Notes under the pieces: generated by a model
What the model saw: only the letters and a program-made list of their open reading frames with translations
Databases searched by the model: none
Told to the model about the DNA's origin: nothing
Made by a program: the position numbers and the translations under genes
Part shown: in pieces, positions 63,944-64,000 of the stretch
How positions within the stretch are numbered: position 1 is the stretch's first letter
Layout: each line of letters starts with the position of its first letter
Source: JACCZX01 sp963729165
Lineage (GTDB): Bacteria; Pseudomonadota; Gammaproteobacteria; Burkholderiales; Burkholderiaceae_F
Assembly (NCBI GenBank): GCA_963729165.1
Contig: CAVSMM010000007.1
Coordinates: 1 to 64,000 of the forward strand
Direction: 5' to 3'
Length of the DNA stretch: 64,000 nt

Positions 63944-64000
63944 GAAGACTCCCTGATGAACCCAACGATGGGCGCGGAGTTTAGTCCGCGACCATGCTCC

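Noticed and set aside
1..64000. CRISPR arrays, tRNA or rRNA genes, insertion sequences, prophage or plasmid modules
   Set aside because: I saw no regularly spaced identical repeats, cloverleaf-like sequence with a CCA-proximal T-loop, rRNA core sequence, transposase, integrase or phage structural protein.

Overview
This window reads as a chromosomal segment of a Burkholderiales-like betaproteobacterium. The support is: a moderately GC-rich, gene-dense sequence; three extracytoplasmic Bug/TctC-type solute receptors; a type 2 argC; the bamE-dapB-exbB-exbD cluster divergent from fur; and a zapA locus followed by a 6S RNA. I found no rRNA, tRNA, CRISPR array, insertion sequence or phage gene. A single-base disruption of reading frames recurs across the window (about 40 frameshifts plus one in-frame TAG, many in housekeeping genes). 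It is densest at 0.1-3 kb and 9.5-14 kb. I read it mainly as uncorrected sequencing or assembly error, so broken genes are annotated as full spans with the break points described.

Layout. 0.1-4.3 kb: 2Fe-2S/FAD oxidoreductase, argC, transglutaminase-like protein, a membrane-anchored unknown and a 400-bp nested inverted repeat. 4.3-9.3 kb: branched-chain amino acid ABC transporter livJ-(terminator)-livH-M-G-F. 9.4-13.2 kb: D-amino acid dehydrogenase, class I cytochrome c, a small Trp-rich protein and ilvD. 13.2-18.7 kb: lgt, then a malonate-type module (malonyl-CoA decarboxylase, Bug receptor, enoyl-CoA hydratase, malonyl-CoA synthetase-like ligase). 18.7-22.2 kb: GrpB-like protein, a Crp/Fnr regulator, EVE and DUF4197 proteins and small unknowns. 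22.3-31.6 kb: oxalate module (NDP-forming acyl-CoA synthetase, formyl-CoA transferase, oxalyl-CoA decarboxylase) divergent from a Crp/Fnr regulator, then a complete tctCBA transporter.

31.8-35.5 kb: ketopantoate-reductase-like protein and two fumarylacetoacetate-hydrolase-fold enzymes around a Bug receptor. 35.5-39 kb: CPA1 antiporter and a cyclic-nucleotide-domain/thioredoxin-reductase-like fusion without redox cysteines. 39-43.6 kb: 6S RNA, zapA, a ZapB-like coiled coil, an orphan ParA, exbD-exbB-dapB-bamE and fur, with an 11-bp periodic repeat before fur. 43.6-52.7 kb: ugpC-E-A without ugpB, argG-argF-argD, an Orn/Lys/Arg decarboxylase and rpsT. 52.8-64 kb: murJ, a DUF962/Mpo1-like protein, peroxiredoxin, gamma-glutamyltransferase, an SDR dehydrogenase, an unknown secreted protein, a GNAT acetyltransferase, the proton-pumping pyrophosphatase hppA, adk and a peptide-type solute-binding protein.

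The physiological picture is a scavenger of small carboxylic acids (malonate, oxalate, other di/tricarboxylates) and amino acids. Several uptake receptors sit next to CoA-dependent catabolic enzymes. Arginine biosynthesis genes (argC, argD, argF, argG) lie at both ends of the window.
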